A stretch of DNA of 64,000 bases. Source: Coenobita brevimanus. Taxonomy: Eukaryota; Arthropoda; Malacostraca; Decapoda; Coenobitidae. The translations under genes were made by a program, and so were the position numbers. Every line of letters begins with the position of its first letter. Within the stretch, counting starts at the first letter, position 1. Below the pieces are notes generated by a model that was given only the letters and a program-made list of their open reading frames with translations, did not search any database and had not been told where the DNA came from. The stretch is taken from contig CM064663.1 of NCBI GenBank assembly GCA_032717465.1, forward strand, positions 14,706,989 through 14,770,988, written 5' to 3'. This document shows positions 54,560 through 64,000 of this stretch, piece by piece.

Positions 54560-55440
54560 CCATTTTACATTTTATTGAACTGTTTTTACGTATTCACAGG
54601 CCTTTCGATAACATTTAGCGTAATGTTAGCGCTTATTTACGTAGTGAGTGAACTCGCTGTGACTGTTATTTCAACTCGTATTGTGTTTTTTCTACTTACA
54701 TAATACTTTCCTAATAACATTATACACTTTTCAACTTTAGAGAACTGTTTTGAGATAGTTTCAGGCCTTACGTAAATATTTAGCGTAATAATAGCGCATA
54801 ATAACACACACGGTGAAGTCGCTATGACTACTATTTCAACTTACAACCTATTTTTGTACTTATATAATATTTCTCCACTAACATTGCACATGTTTACACT
54901 TGATATAATTGATATCACATAATTTCAGACCATACGATTCAACTGAGTGTCATATTATCGTGTAGCCTACTTACACAGTGAGTGTTATCGCGATATCATT
55001 TGTTTCATCTTACACTAGTATTCAACTTATAAATTACCTTACTACTAACATTACAACCTTTTCCACTTTATATAATTCCTATCACATACTTACTGACCAG
55101 AATGTTCTACTGAGCGTAATATTTTCGCAGATTTACACAGTGGGTGTACACGTGACATCAATTATTACAACTTACACTATTTTTCAACTTATACGTTTTA
55201 TTCATACTAACATTACACCCGTTTCCACTTTATATTCTTGCTATCACATATTTACTGACCAGAGTGTTATATTGAGCGTCAAATTTTTGCAGATTTACAC
55301 AGTGGGTGTAGTTTTGATATCACTTCTTTCAACTTACTCTATTTCTCAACTTATACATTACTTTCCTGAAAACATTACACCCGTTTCAACTTTATATATG
55401 ACTTAGCACCTACTGACTGGCCTTACCATTATAATGAGCG
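54560..55440. repeat. ~162 bp tandem repeats in piggyBac element 2
   Basis: Blocks TTTACACAGTGGGTGTA at 55133 and 55296, and TACTGACCAG at 55091 and 55253, give a period of about 162 bp, with older copies back to about 54560 (five or more units). The reverse complement carries CGCTCAGTNGAA and AGTGGAAA...GTAATGTTAGT segments that correspond to the ~150 bp repeats of element 1. Confidence 0.82.
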
Positions 55441-55463
55441 TCATATCGCCATCCCACACAGTT

Positions 55464-57812
55464 TCAGTAGTGTAGGAAATTATGGTACTCTTTGAAACAT
55501 GGCTGCAGGCACAACGCAACATTGCACTCGACACACTCGTACCTTGTGTCTTTTCTCTGAGTGGATGGTCTGACTGTCGAGTGCTTGCATACATGGCAGC
55601 GGCGCTGGGGTTTACGACGGTTTGGGTCGGAAGGGATTGTGCTAGGATAGTGGCGTCCTGCGAGGCGTAGGGGAGTCTGGGCAGCCATGGGGGTGTGGGT
55701 GTGGTGTGTGGGTCTGTCTTGGGCATGCTTGGCGATTATTTCACGTGCCAGCTCCCTCACAAACCCCTCAAAGGTCTCGGATACTCCGGTGGTCATGGCG
55801 CGCAGGTAGTGTGTGTTCAGGACCGTGATGTCAAGCAAGTGGAAAAAGAGTTTCTTGTACCACTTCATCGTGGTCCTGGCACAGTCAACACTGGAAATCA
55901 TCGAGTCTGACTGATCCACTTGCCTCATGTTCAGATTATAGTCCAGTACAGACTCGGGTTTCCAGACGTTGCGCCTCCTCTCGCTACGGTGATCCACGGA
56001 GTCTGTGCGGTGCATCAGGGGGCTGTGAACAGTTGAAAGGAGGCAAACTTCCCTGTTGTGGTTCCACAGGGTGGCAAGGATGTTATTGGCCTGGAAGAAA
56101 ACCACCTCGTTCTTGTCAAGTTTCCTCCCTATCTTGACCATATGGCGACGGTTTCTCTTGACTGTACCACAGACTCCGGTGTCATGTTGGTGGAGAAACC
56201 TAGCGAGAAGAGGGCTAGTGTACCAGTTGTCCAGGTACAACACATGACCACGATGAAGGTACTCCTCTATCATTGTCTTCACCACGGCCCCAGAGAGTCC
56301 TATAAAACGATCTTCTGTTATATCTGTCTGTGCGCCCGTGTACAAGACTATGCCTTATACATAACCAGTCTTACAGTCACACATAACAAAGATCTTGAAC
56401 CCGAAATGGTGTCTCTTGCTGGGTATGTACTGCCTAAAGGAAATATTGCCTCTCCACAACACAAGACTCTCGTCTATGACGAGGTCTCTGTAAGGATAAA
56501 ATGAGGAGCGGAACATTTCCCGTAAATGATCAAATACCAGCCTAATTCTCCTCATTTTATCTGTGTTATTTGCATTGGCTGGATCTTCTGCATCAAAAAA
56601 GTGGAGGCGGCCGAGAATATACTGAAATCTGTTACGACTCATCACCTTTCCAAAGAAAGGTGTGAGGATCATTGGGTCAGTTGTCCAGTAGGCAGGAATT
56701 TGGTTTTTCCTTACCACACCCATCAAGAGAACCAGGGCAAAAAATAAGAACATCTCTGAAATTGTAACGGGATAGTCATATTGTTGGGAATGCCTGCTCG
56801 TGGTTCCCAAACGTTCACTTTCATGGTGCTGTGTTCGTGAAAATATATTGGTCTGTTCCACTATGCACCCCACAAACGCCTCCCCAAAGAACAAGTGGAA
56901 AAAATCCATCCTAGACGAACCCGCATGCACACCTGGAGCCGTGCAACCAGACCGCCACTCCTCAGTGAAAGGGTGAATGATGGGAGTATAAATACTCCCA
57001 TCTTCCCAGTTCCACGAGACACCACCGTCTCCAGCCACGTCCCCATCGTCCCCTTCGTCAGGGTGGGGAGGTGAGGGTGGTGGGGGAGGTTGGGGAGGTG
57101 GAGAGCAGCGCCTCTCATGACTCGCACTTCTCTTCCCTCTCCCTTTTCCTTTACCCTTTCCCTTCCCTTTCCTTCCTTTCCCCACATCCTGGGGCTGTGG
57201 GGAGGAAGTTTGGGAATATTGTGGGACGAAAGACGTGCTGGGGAGTGGCTCCACCTCCTCTCCCCTAGGCCTACGTGCACCACGTGCTCGTGCTGCCTCC
57301 CTCACACCACTTTCCCCTTCATCCCGCACTCCCGCCACGCCACTTTCCCTTTCACCCCGCGCTGCCACCACACCACTTTCCCTTTCACCCAGCACTCCCA
57401 CCACACCACTTTCCACTTCCCCAGACAAAAGACTTGCACCATACCTGATATGTCTTCTCGCCCCACCTTCTGATCCTCGGGGTGATATTTTTTCTTTTCC
57501 CAACCACGAGGCGATATCACGTCCTAAGCCGCTGTCATCCTCATCGTCCTCATCCTCGTCCTCATCAGATTCGGGATGAAGAGATAGCCGTGCACGTGGT
57601 TGGGGAGCAAGCTGGCCTTCCCTTGCCTTATGGTATGTCACATACCGCTTTTTCCGGGGCGAAGGGACCTCTTCATCACTGCTTGTTATTTCTTCCTCTG
57701 GCTGGACGTAATCGCGATCCACCACATCATCGTCAAGTGGAGAATCAATATCTCCAGTGAAGGCTTCCAGGGCAGATGCAATTTCGTCGTCTGAGAGACC
57801 TTTTCGCGCCAT
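55464..57812 (-). pseudogene. piggyBac transposase, element 2, open except for one stop codon
   Basis: 783 codons in a single frame from 57812 (MARKGLSDDEIASALEAF) to 55464, interrupted once by TAA at 56355-56357. Element 1 has Gln there, so a CAA-to-TAA change is likely. N-terminal acidic region ~1-100; a repeated GERESGV-type stretch ~140-180; a GKGKGKGKG segment followed by RGKR, probably nuclear targeting; then the core. First catalytic Asp in DESLVLWRGN, second in LDNWYTSP (kept, unlike element 1), third and fourth in QVDQSDSM. C-terminal Cys-rich domain CHVCKH...YECVECNVALC. All four catalytic Asp residues remain. It encodes a cut-and-paste transposase acting at TTAA sites. Confidence 0.92.
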
Positions 57813-58078
57813 GTCTGACCTGGGTCACTGCTAACAGGTGAGTGACCGAGACAAGGGCGAGTGCGGGTCATGCGGGGTCTGGGACGCTGCCCGCCTGGCA
57901 GCAGGTAGGGGAGGTTTGGGTACGTGGGCGAATCGAAAATCTCGCGCGAATTTTGAAAATTGTGGAAATTATGAACCTTGCAATTGCAGGACATTGAAAT
58001 ACGTCAACGGGATTAGCAGTGACATAACGTGAGGACGTGGAAGTACGTCTATGGGGCGCCGCAGGTTAGGGGAATTAA
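57813..58078 (-). promoter_or_regulatory. 5' end region of piggyBac element 2
   Basis: Non-coding sequence between the transposase start and the 5' TTAA. It is alignable with 38822-39078 of element 1 and with the fragments inside gag, and contains the GCCNGGCAGNNNN, TTCGCGCG and GCAATTGCA-like blocks common to all copies. It probably holds the promoter and transposase binding sites, by position only. Confidence 0.55.
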
Positions 58079-58370
58079 GCCAAAAAGCTTGTAACTATGA
58101 AAAATAAAAAGAATGGAATAAAACATGTCGTAGCTCCATGTGAGCAAAGTCTAGGATGAGCACCATGCAATAGAGGAAGCTTGCCTTACTTGATGAAATC
58201 TGTGCTACATAAGGAGCCAGCACCCACACTAAAAACCATATTATCAGATGTCGTATAGTAAGACAACAGTCCAATTGCCGACAGCCTAGAATGACGGAAG
58301 CAAACCACGGCACTCATATCGACTGAAAAATTGCGCACAGTGTGGGGCTGCAAACTAGAAATTAAAATAC
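58079..58370. repeat. Degenerate repeat, copy C (right of piggyBac element 2)
   Basis: Contains GAATGACGGAAGC, a GGCACTCATATCGACTGAAAA block and CACAGTGTGGGGCTGCAA, parallel to copy A. Part of the proposed old tandem array. Confidence 0.4.
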
Positions 58371-59281
58371 TGAAGCCAGGAAAGACAAATGACAAAAAAG
58401 AAAGAAACAAAGGCATTTCCTGCAAGATGCAGGCTTACAATGCAACCGTGAAAGTAGTAGCACATAGTCGAGAATATGCTGGTGCACACCTCGTAGAGGA
58501 CGGATGCTGTCCCCAGGTGTTGCCCATGGATTGCACGGAGAGAGAGAATGACTTGCCTTGCCGACACCAGCACTGTGCAAAGTAAGGACAGAGAAAGGGT
58601 GATGGGGTAAGGATATGGGAGGATTGTACTCACGTTTGCCAGCTTTCACTTTTTTTAGGCTGTATTTAATGCCACGATTTTGTGGATATAGTTCCCTTCC
58701 GCATCCAGCAGAAGTGAAAGGAGCTAACTCTACAGGTAACTCAATGCTGGCTCATCCGCCTGGTCATTAATATTATTTTATCGAAAGAAAATGGAGAGGG
58801 GCACATTCACACACTGGCACTGAGGATCCACAGTCTGTTTATACAATATATTGAAACTCACTCCTTTTCTCTAGGAAGAAAGATTGTGGACTACAAGAGT
58901 AGGGCACCTTCTCTCTGCAGTCCATTGGACTTAACTAAAGATAAGCCTCTGACAACAAAATCAACATTAAGCCTCCCTCTGTTTGTAATGTTAAGCTAAA
59001 TTGTGTTTACATGCAACTAGCAGTGCTACCCATCTTTGCTAGAGTTAGCCATATTATGGAAAATTGACGACTGTATTTTAGAAATCCTTAAAGGTAGACA
59101 AATTCGTGGATGGACGAAACAGCAATCACACACATTTCTTCACCAAATAACACACCCACTAATTCATCTACTGATCTTGGAGAGCTTTTTTGGGGGGAGG
59201 GGGGGTTGATGAGGGATCGAGAATCTGAAGTGGAGGTCAGTATTTACATCTATTGGTCCCCATGACCTATTTTAGTCTGTA
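58371..59281. other. Unrecognised region
   Basis: No supported gene or element. Frames are short. A G run lies near 59190-59206. Confidence 0.5.
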
Positions 59282-60364
59282 TTAACCCTTATCCACCGGA
59301 GCTTTCCCACAATTGTCCACTCCTCTTTACGGGGAATTTCCGAGATTTTGGGAAAAGTGCCCTTATTTCAAACCCTGATATCTTCCAAATTATTATAATT
59401 AGAGAAGAAAGTAAGTATACATAAGACTCTTCAACTTTTCCCTTTTCAAATGAAATTACCTCAAAGTCTGCGGGTGGTCCCATCAATGAGTAAGGATACG
59501 TTAAAGATGACTGGTTTTCCGTGTTTTGGCGGGTAATCCAGGTACACGCCACAGCCATGACCTTGGACTCGGTGGCTAGCACTGGCAGCACTAACTGGAG
59601 TTTTGATTTTAACACTGCCCGGCCTCTCGGAATATTCCACTCATTCTTTCTGCTTTTCCTTACTCACCATAAGAAGGATGAGTCATCACCCTGTCCATGT
59701 GGCTCCACATAGTTTTTTCCACCCGAATCATAGTTCCATTATGCCCTGTAGATGTATAGGAAAAGAATACCTCTTTATTTCTGTACTCGCTTCTTGCATC
59801 AATTATAATAATTTCCTCCTACTGGGGCACTTATATTTGCACTTGACATCACAATCACGGGTAATTGTCTTCGAGAAATAAATGTTCTGGCTGTTTCACG
59901 AAGTATGGTTGAGCATGAGGTAATTACTTGTACAGAAATTGTGACTAATTTGCACTATTCAGAGGCATCATGAAAATGTTACCAATGTTATAAACAACTT
60001 ACATTTTTTGTACTTCACATCACAAATACACTAATGCTCACATATTCACCATTATTTTCTGAGTAACGAGGGAAAAAATTTAGCTACAGCCAACCAGGTG
60101 ATCATTCTCTCCAATGCACTTTTGGTTTTCTTTCGTTGTACTAGATAGGGTTTCTCAAGGTAATTCCAATCATTGTTTCACAAATAACCATAAACAGCAA
60201 CATTTATTGCAATTCACTTGCATTGGGCACCTACCTACCGTATGATTGTCATAGAAAATGGTCATGAGTTCAAAGGGTTGCGCGAAGGTATTTGCAGCAT
60301 ATCCAGTCAGCCGGTGTCACTTCACGTCCTGAATCGTGACGGCTATCCAGTGCACAGGGGTTAA
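59282..60364. mobile_element. Non-autonomous piggyBac-like element, 1083 bp
   Basis: TTAA at 59282-59285 followed by CCCTTATCCACCGGAG; the other end, reverse complemented, reads TTAACCCCTGTGCACTGGAT with TTAA at 60361-60364. The termini match at 11 of the first 16 positions inside the TTAA. No transposase frame exists inside. The ends differ from those of piggyBac elements 1 and 2, so it would belong to another family. It could also be chance TTAA sites with similar neighbours. Confidence 0.6.
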
Positions 60365-60474
60365 TGCACACAAGAGATTTTATCCATCTTGTGATTGATT
60401 ATATAGTAGTCGTAGCCGAAATGGAGTAAATAGTGAGTAGATTTGTGGGGAAACAGCTTCAGTTCCCTCGTAGC

Positions 60475-60915
60475 CAATGACAGGAGAAGTTAAAGATGGA
60501 TACTGGGTCTTGATTGTAGTTTATTATCTTCAAATGTAAAGCTCAAGTTGAGCACTGTGTGTAACACAAGAGCGTTTATATGCTAAATAACTTCTCACTA
60601 GACCCCTCTTCTCTTCTCTCTCTCTACAACCTCTCGCACCTGTCGCTAGCCTCCTTCTGCCTGCCTAATTCCTCTTTCTTGCCTAGGAGGGCTTGTGTCA
60701 CGTATACTGGACATGCGTGAAAGTTTCTAGAAGCCTGTGTGTCTGTGTGTATGTAGTGTTTCCGGTGACACAATGCTTAGCTGGCATTCCTTTACTGAAA
60801 TCTGCAAACACATTTCCTTTCCCACACCTAGCTTGACTATCATGTTACCTTTAAGACTACACATTTATGTTGGTATCTATTATGACTTGTATTATGATAA
60901 TGTAGATTCCTAACA
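60475..60915 (-). repeat. 3' LTR of second gypsy element (partial or diverged)
   Basis: Aligns with the LTR at 4843-5383 from AGTTAAAGATGGATACTGGG to the terminal TTCCTAACA at 60915, including the CTAGACCCCTCTTCT, TGTGTCACGT and AGTTTCTAGAA blocks. The first ~100 bp of the LTR are not recognisable, so the left limit is uncertain. The bases after it (TCGCTCGGTCACACC) match the polypurine-tract side of the first element. Confidence 0.8.
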
Positions 60916-61394
60916 TCGCTCGGTCACACCAGCTGGAGAACCTATGACAGCATGTATTAATGATAAACTATAATCTATTAATGCATAATAATGATTATAT
61001 TCTATAGACATAATATTCATGAAAATATTGTACTGATCTAATAATATCCTAGAAACATAATTCACTGTAAACATATTGTATACATAATGGAGCACATGCA
61101 CTATAGTTAAACTGATTATAAAATATTGTATAACATATTATAAATTGTGTTATACACGACACACTTATATAAGCAAAAGTAGTCCAATGCCAAGTTTATA
61201 GTAAGAGTTATTAATATATTTGTATTTCATATAGTTATAATGATTTTGTTATAAGAATTGGATACTTGTATATCGTGTAATATTAATTCAAGTGTTTTCC
61301 CACAATTTTTTCCATTTTTTCCTATGTATGAAATTTACACTCATTACATAATATATACACTTTATTCAGGGGGTCTCACTTGAATGTTCACTCT
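60916..61394 (-). other. 3' untranslated region of second gypsy element
   Basis: Corresponds to 5384-5818 of the first element; A/T-rich and non-coding. Confidence 0.65.
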
Positions 61395-63073
61395 TCCTCC
61401 AGTAAATAGTGACTCCAAGTTTGCAATTCTTGCTTGCATTCTGTGCATTGCCAACAGCACTATTGCAAATATAATAGAGAAGATTATGAAGACAGTAGGT
61501 GGTGGGCTATACACTTAACATGGGTTGAACATACTCAAACTCAGTTCTTCCAAAGGCTTCATTGTTTCATTGATTAGTTGCATAGTTTCAAACTTAGGTG
61601 AAGTCATCTTAATACTTGTGCTCAAGGATAAATCCATCTTAGGTAGAGGGTGAAAATATTTGTGTCTATGACTGAGGATGGCATAGTGATTGATGGTAGG
61701 TAAAGTGGACATGGATGGTGTAAGTACCGCACAGTAGTCTGGTGCTATGTATAATCCTGATATTGAAGTATGAGATGGTGGTATATCTGGACAAATTATG
61801 TAAACTGATGTGTTATGAGTGAAGTAAAACAAACTGTGAGTGTCCAATGCACTGATGGTGTATAGGTTTATCTGGAGCAAATGTGAAGTTGCAATGGTGA
61901 TGAATGTCGTGATTTCTTATGATAGCCATTTACACAAAGGACTGTTCCAGTAGGGTGAAATGTGAAAATGAACGCATGGCAAAGGTGAACCGCATGTAAG
62001 GATGTACGGTACTTTCGTTCAATCGTTGAATCACTGGCGAAAGTGACAGTATCCTGTCTCTTGGAGACCATGATGAGCGGTGTCTGTGTCGATGTTGATG
62101 ATGACCAGTATTTTTATTCTTAGAAAGGAAGGGATATATTTGATAGACTGTGAACAGATCGTCCGTTATGAATGATACATGAACTATTAATGATGTTGGT
62201 GTTAGGGTTGCTTCTAAATATGGATAATATAAGATGAAATTCCTATCCTGGAATAAAGGCTTCAAATCATGTTTATGTATACCTTGACTAATTATCTGAC
62301 GCAGATCATGAACTGAAAGTAGGTCAATTGTGATCTTGTCATTACCAGCATTTGCAATTCCTTGCATATGTGCCCTGTAACGAACTCTAGTGTTATCTAA
62401 CTGGAGTATAATTGTCAATATGTTCCATGATGACTGAGAAGTGTTGGAAAAGTGTCATGTTTTCTTCCATGGCATTTATTTTTTCAACTCTCTGGTGAGT
62501 TACACTTTCTGCCTTTTTTTTTTTTAGATTTTTCACGATTGTCTTCATTGCTGTGTTTTGACCGGCAAACGAACTTGTTTTGATATGGTAGTACCTGAGA
62601 TATTTTATTAAATTTGTTTATTTCTTGAAGGTTTTCCTCTGTAGCCAGTCCAAAGATGTTCCCCAGAATTGCACCACCCAGGTCAAACAAACCGCGCCAT
62701 TGGCGAGTACATGTGATGTTGTTCGTGTCAATCCATGCCTCGGTTCCATGAGATGGGGGATCTTGGATCATGATGAGCATAATTGATTTAGCCTATCTTC
62801 CATTTCGCAAACTTCAAGATTTCAGTCACTTCCTTTGTGTTGTGAGCTTCTGAAACATAGCCTTCTATCATAAAGTCAAAGGGTCCTCTGTGGTTTGGCA
62901 ATATTTTCCAAATAATTCGGTAATTCGTATAAATAATCCAAACTTATTTCAGTACTCATGACATCTTTCACGACTGACGGTGAGGCCATTAGAGCTATCA
63001 GGCATCCTTGCTGTACTGTATGTTGAGGGTCTAGGTGAGCATGTCCTCTTGCTATGTAAAGGAGAATTCATGG
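61395..63073 (-). pseudogene. env: Envelope fusion protein of second gypsy element (heavily broken)
   Basis: Same order as the first element's env: an N-terminal part near 63070, a cleavage-site region reduced to RQWR before GLFDLGGAILGNIFGLAT (about 62700), FITDDLFTVYQIYPF, a Cys-containing domain and an anchor region near 61400-61500. Frames change at about 62780, 62484, 62420, 62071, 61880 and 61515. The basic cleavage motif RQKR of the first copy is weakened here. Confidence 0.8.
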
Positions 63074-63271
63074 TAAAAGTCCCTTCATCGTTACCTGAAA
63101 AAATCTATTAATTTGCCAATCCAATCATGCTGTGGTCGATGATAGTGATGTGCGTTACGGTTGGCTCATGGAGAAAAATAACTTGCTCGTTGTTTCACTC
63201 ATAGAAGGAGTTTAAATCGATATCTAGATCATGTAAATGCTGTATTGTAGCATTTTTAGTAACAGTTGCAC

Positions 63272-64000
63272 CTATGTTTGTTTGTTATGCTACCTTAATT
63301 TATTTTTGTAAGTATTGTTATCTCCTTGATTGGTTGTATAAGTATTGTTCGGTTTTTCGGTGGTGTCCGAGGTTGTATAACTGCTGGCTAATTCCCTTGG
63401 GACCCGTTTTAAATGATCAACATGAATTTGTTTTTCTTCGCCACTTGACAGTAACCTAATTACTACTTTGTTCGCTGTCTTTAATTACTCTGTTGGGCCT
63501 TCAAATTTCAGGGATAATTTATTGTCTTTCGTATGAATGATACCGTATACAATGTCTCCTAAGCTGACAGGTGATTCTTTTGCCTTTTTATCGAATGCCT
63601 TTGTCATTTCTTCCTTGGACATTGTTAATTGTTTTTTCACTCTTATATATCCTGGAATTCACGTAAATTGGACTTTAGGTTAATCATCATAGTTGTAGAT
63701 GGGGAGGTTTTCACTTTCGAGAATTTCATACGGTAATTTTTTATCTGTCCCATAGATAATGAAATGTGGTGTGTCTCCTACAGACTATAGATCCATTAAT
63801 TGATGCTTCTTCTCTGGGAATCCAATCATCCCAGCTTGCATAATTTTCATTGAGAATGTGTCATAGTACTTCCAGTACTTTTTTGTGTTGTCTCTCTACT
63901 AACCCACTGGATACTGGGTGATAGGCTAAAATGTTAACCTTTTTGATATTGTATTGTTTACATATTTCTTGTTAGAAATCAAAATTTAATTCACCTCCAT
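63272..64000 (-). pseudogene. pol: Integrase C-terminal part of second gypsy element (runs off the window)
   Basis: Matches the unit 1 integrase from the DNGGE motif at the window edge through GDTPHFIIYGTDKKLPYE, SKEEMTKAFDKKAKESPVSLGDIVYGII and SSGEEKQIHVDHLKRV. At the DNGxE motif it has a sense codon where all three units have a stop. It is broken by frameshifts near 63480, 63660 and 63790. The rest of the element lies beyond 64000. Confidence 0.85.

Larger units (their letters stand above)
54098..58078 (-). mobile_element. piggyBac element 2, minus strand, 3.98 kb
   Basis: The left (3') end is TTAACCCGCCCCGTCCCGACC and aligns with the reverse complement of the element 1 3' end. The right (5') end, on the minus strand, begins TTAATTCCCCTAACC, so its CCCG terminus is degraded, but the subterminal region (CGTATTTCAATGTCC / TTTTCAAAATTCGCGC) matches. 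TTAA is at 54098-54101 and 58075-58078. Same organisation as element 1, with visible divergence throughout. Confidence 0.88.

Noticed and set aside
54560..55440. CRISPR-like repeat array
   Set aside because: Units of ~162 bp are degenerate along their whole length with no spacer/repeat structure, and the context is a eukaryotic transposon.

Overview
This window is eukaryotic repeat DNA, most likely from an arthropod and probably a decapod crustacean. I infer this from the Jockey-type and RTE-type LINE sequences, the long (AT)n and (GT)n microsatellites, and an LTR/gypsy family carrying a baculovirus-F-like envelope gene. I found no host gene, tRNA, rRNA or CRISPR array that I can support. Nearly everything recognisable is a transposable element, and almost all of it is broken.

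Layout. 1-4.8 kb: four LINE fragments (CR1/L2-like, RTE-like, Jockey-like, and an RT with an open frame), separated by microsatellites. 4.84-36.14 kb: one minus-strand gypsy element with terminal LTRs. A 9.4-9.55 kb internal segment of it occurs three times head to tail. Each unit runs from part of env through integrase, RNase H/RT, protease and gag, then a 5' piece of a piggyBac element, a complete RTE-type LINE, an (AT)n tract, the gypsy leader and the first part of the LTR. Both internal junctions join the same LTR base to the same env base. 36.1-44.7 kb: a 3' LINE fragment, then a second LINE split by a piggyBac element that has TTAA ends and both termini. 44.7-50.3 kb: mostly unrecognised sequence with a dimeric GGATCC tandem repeat. 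50.35-53.88 kb: a hAT element with an 8-bp target duplication. 54.1-58.08 kb: a second piggyBac element on the minus strand whose transposase is open except for one stop codon. 59.28-60.36 kb: a TTAA-bounded piggyBac-like element without a transposase. 60.4 kb to the end: LTR, env and integrase of a second, diverged copy of the same gypsy family, continuing past the window.

How it fits together. The stops and frameshifts in gypsy gag and pol are the same in all three units, so the element was dead before it was amplified. The array is therefore a segmental tandem amplification of a nested wreck and not repeated transposition. Four nonsense codons in the embedded LINE are shared by units 1 and 2 but absent from unit 3, which gives an order of events. 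Both large piggyBac elements carry a 150-165 bp tandem repeat between the transposase stop and the 3' end, which looks like a property of the family.
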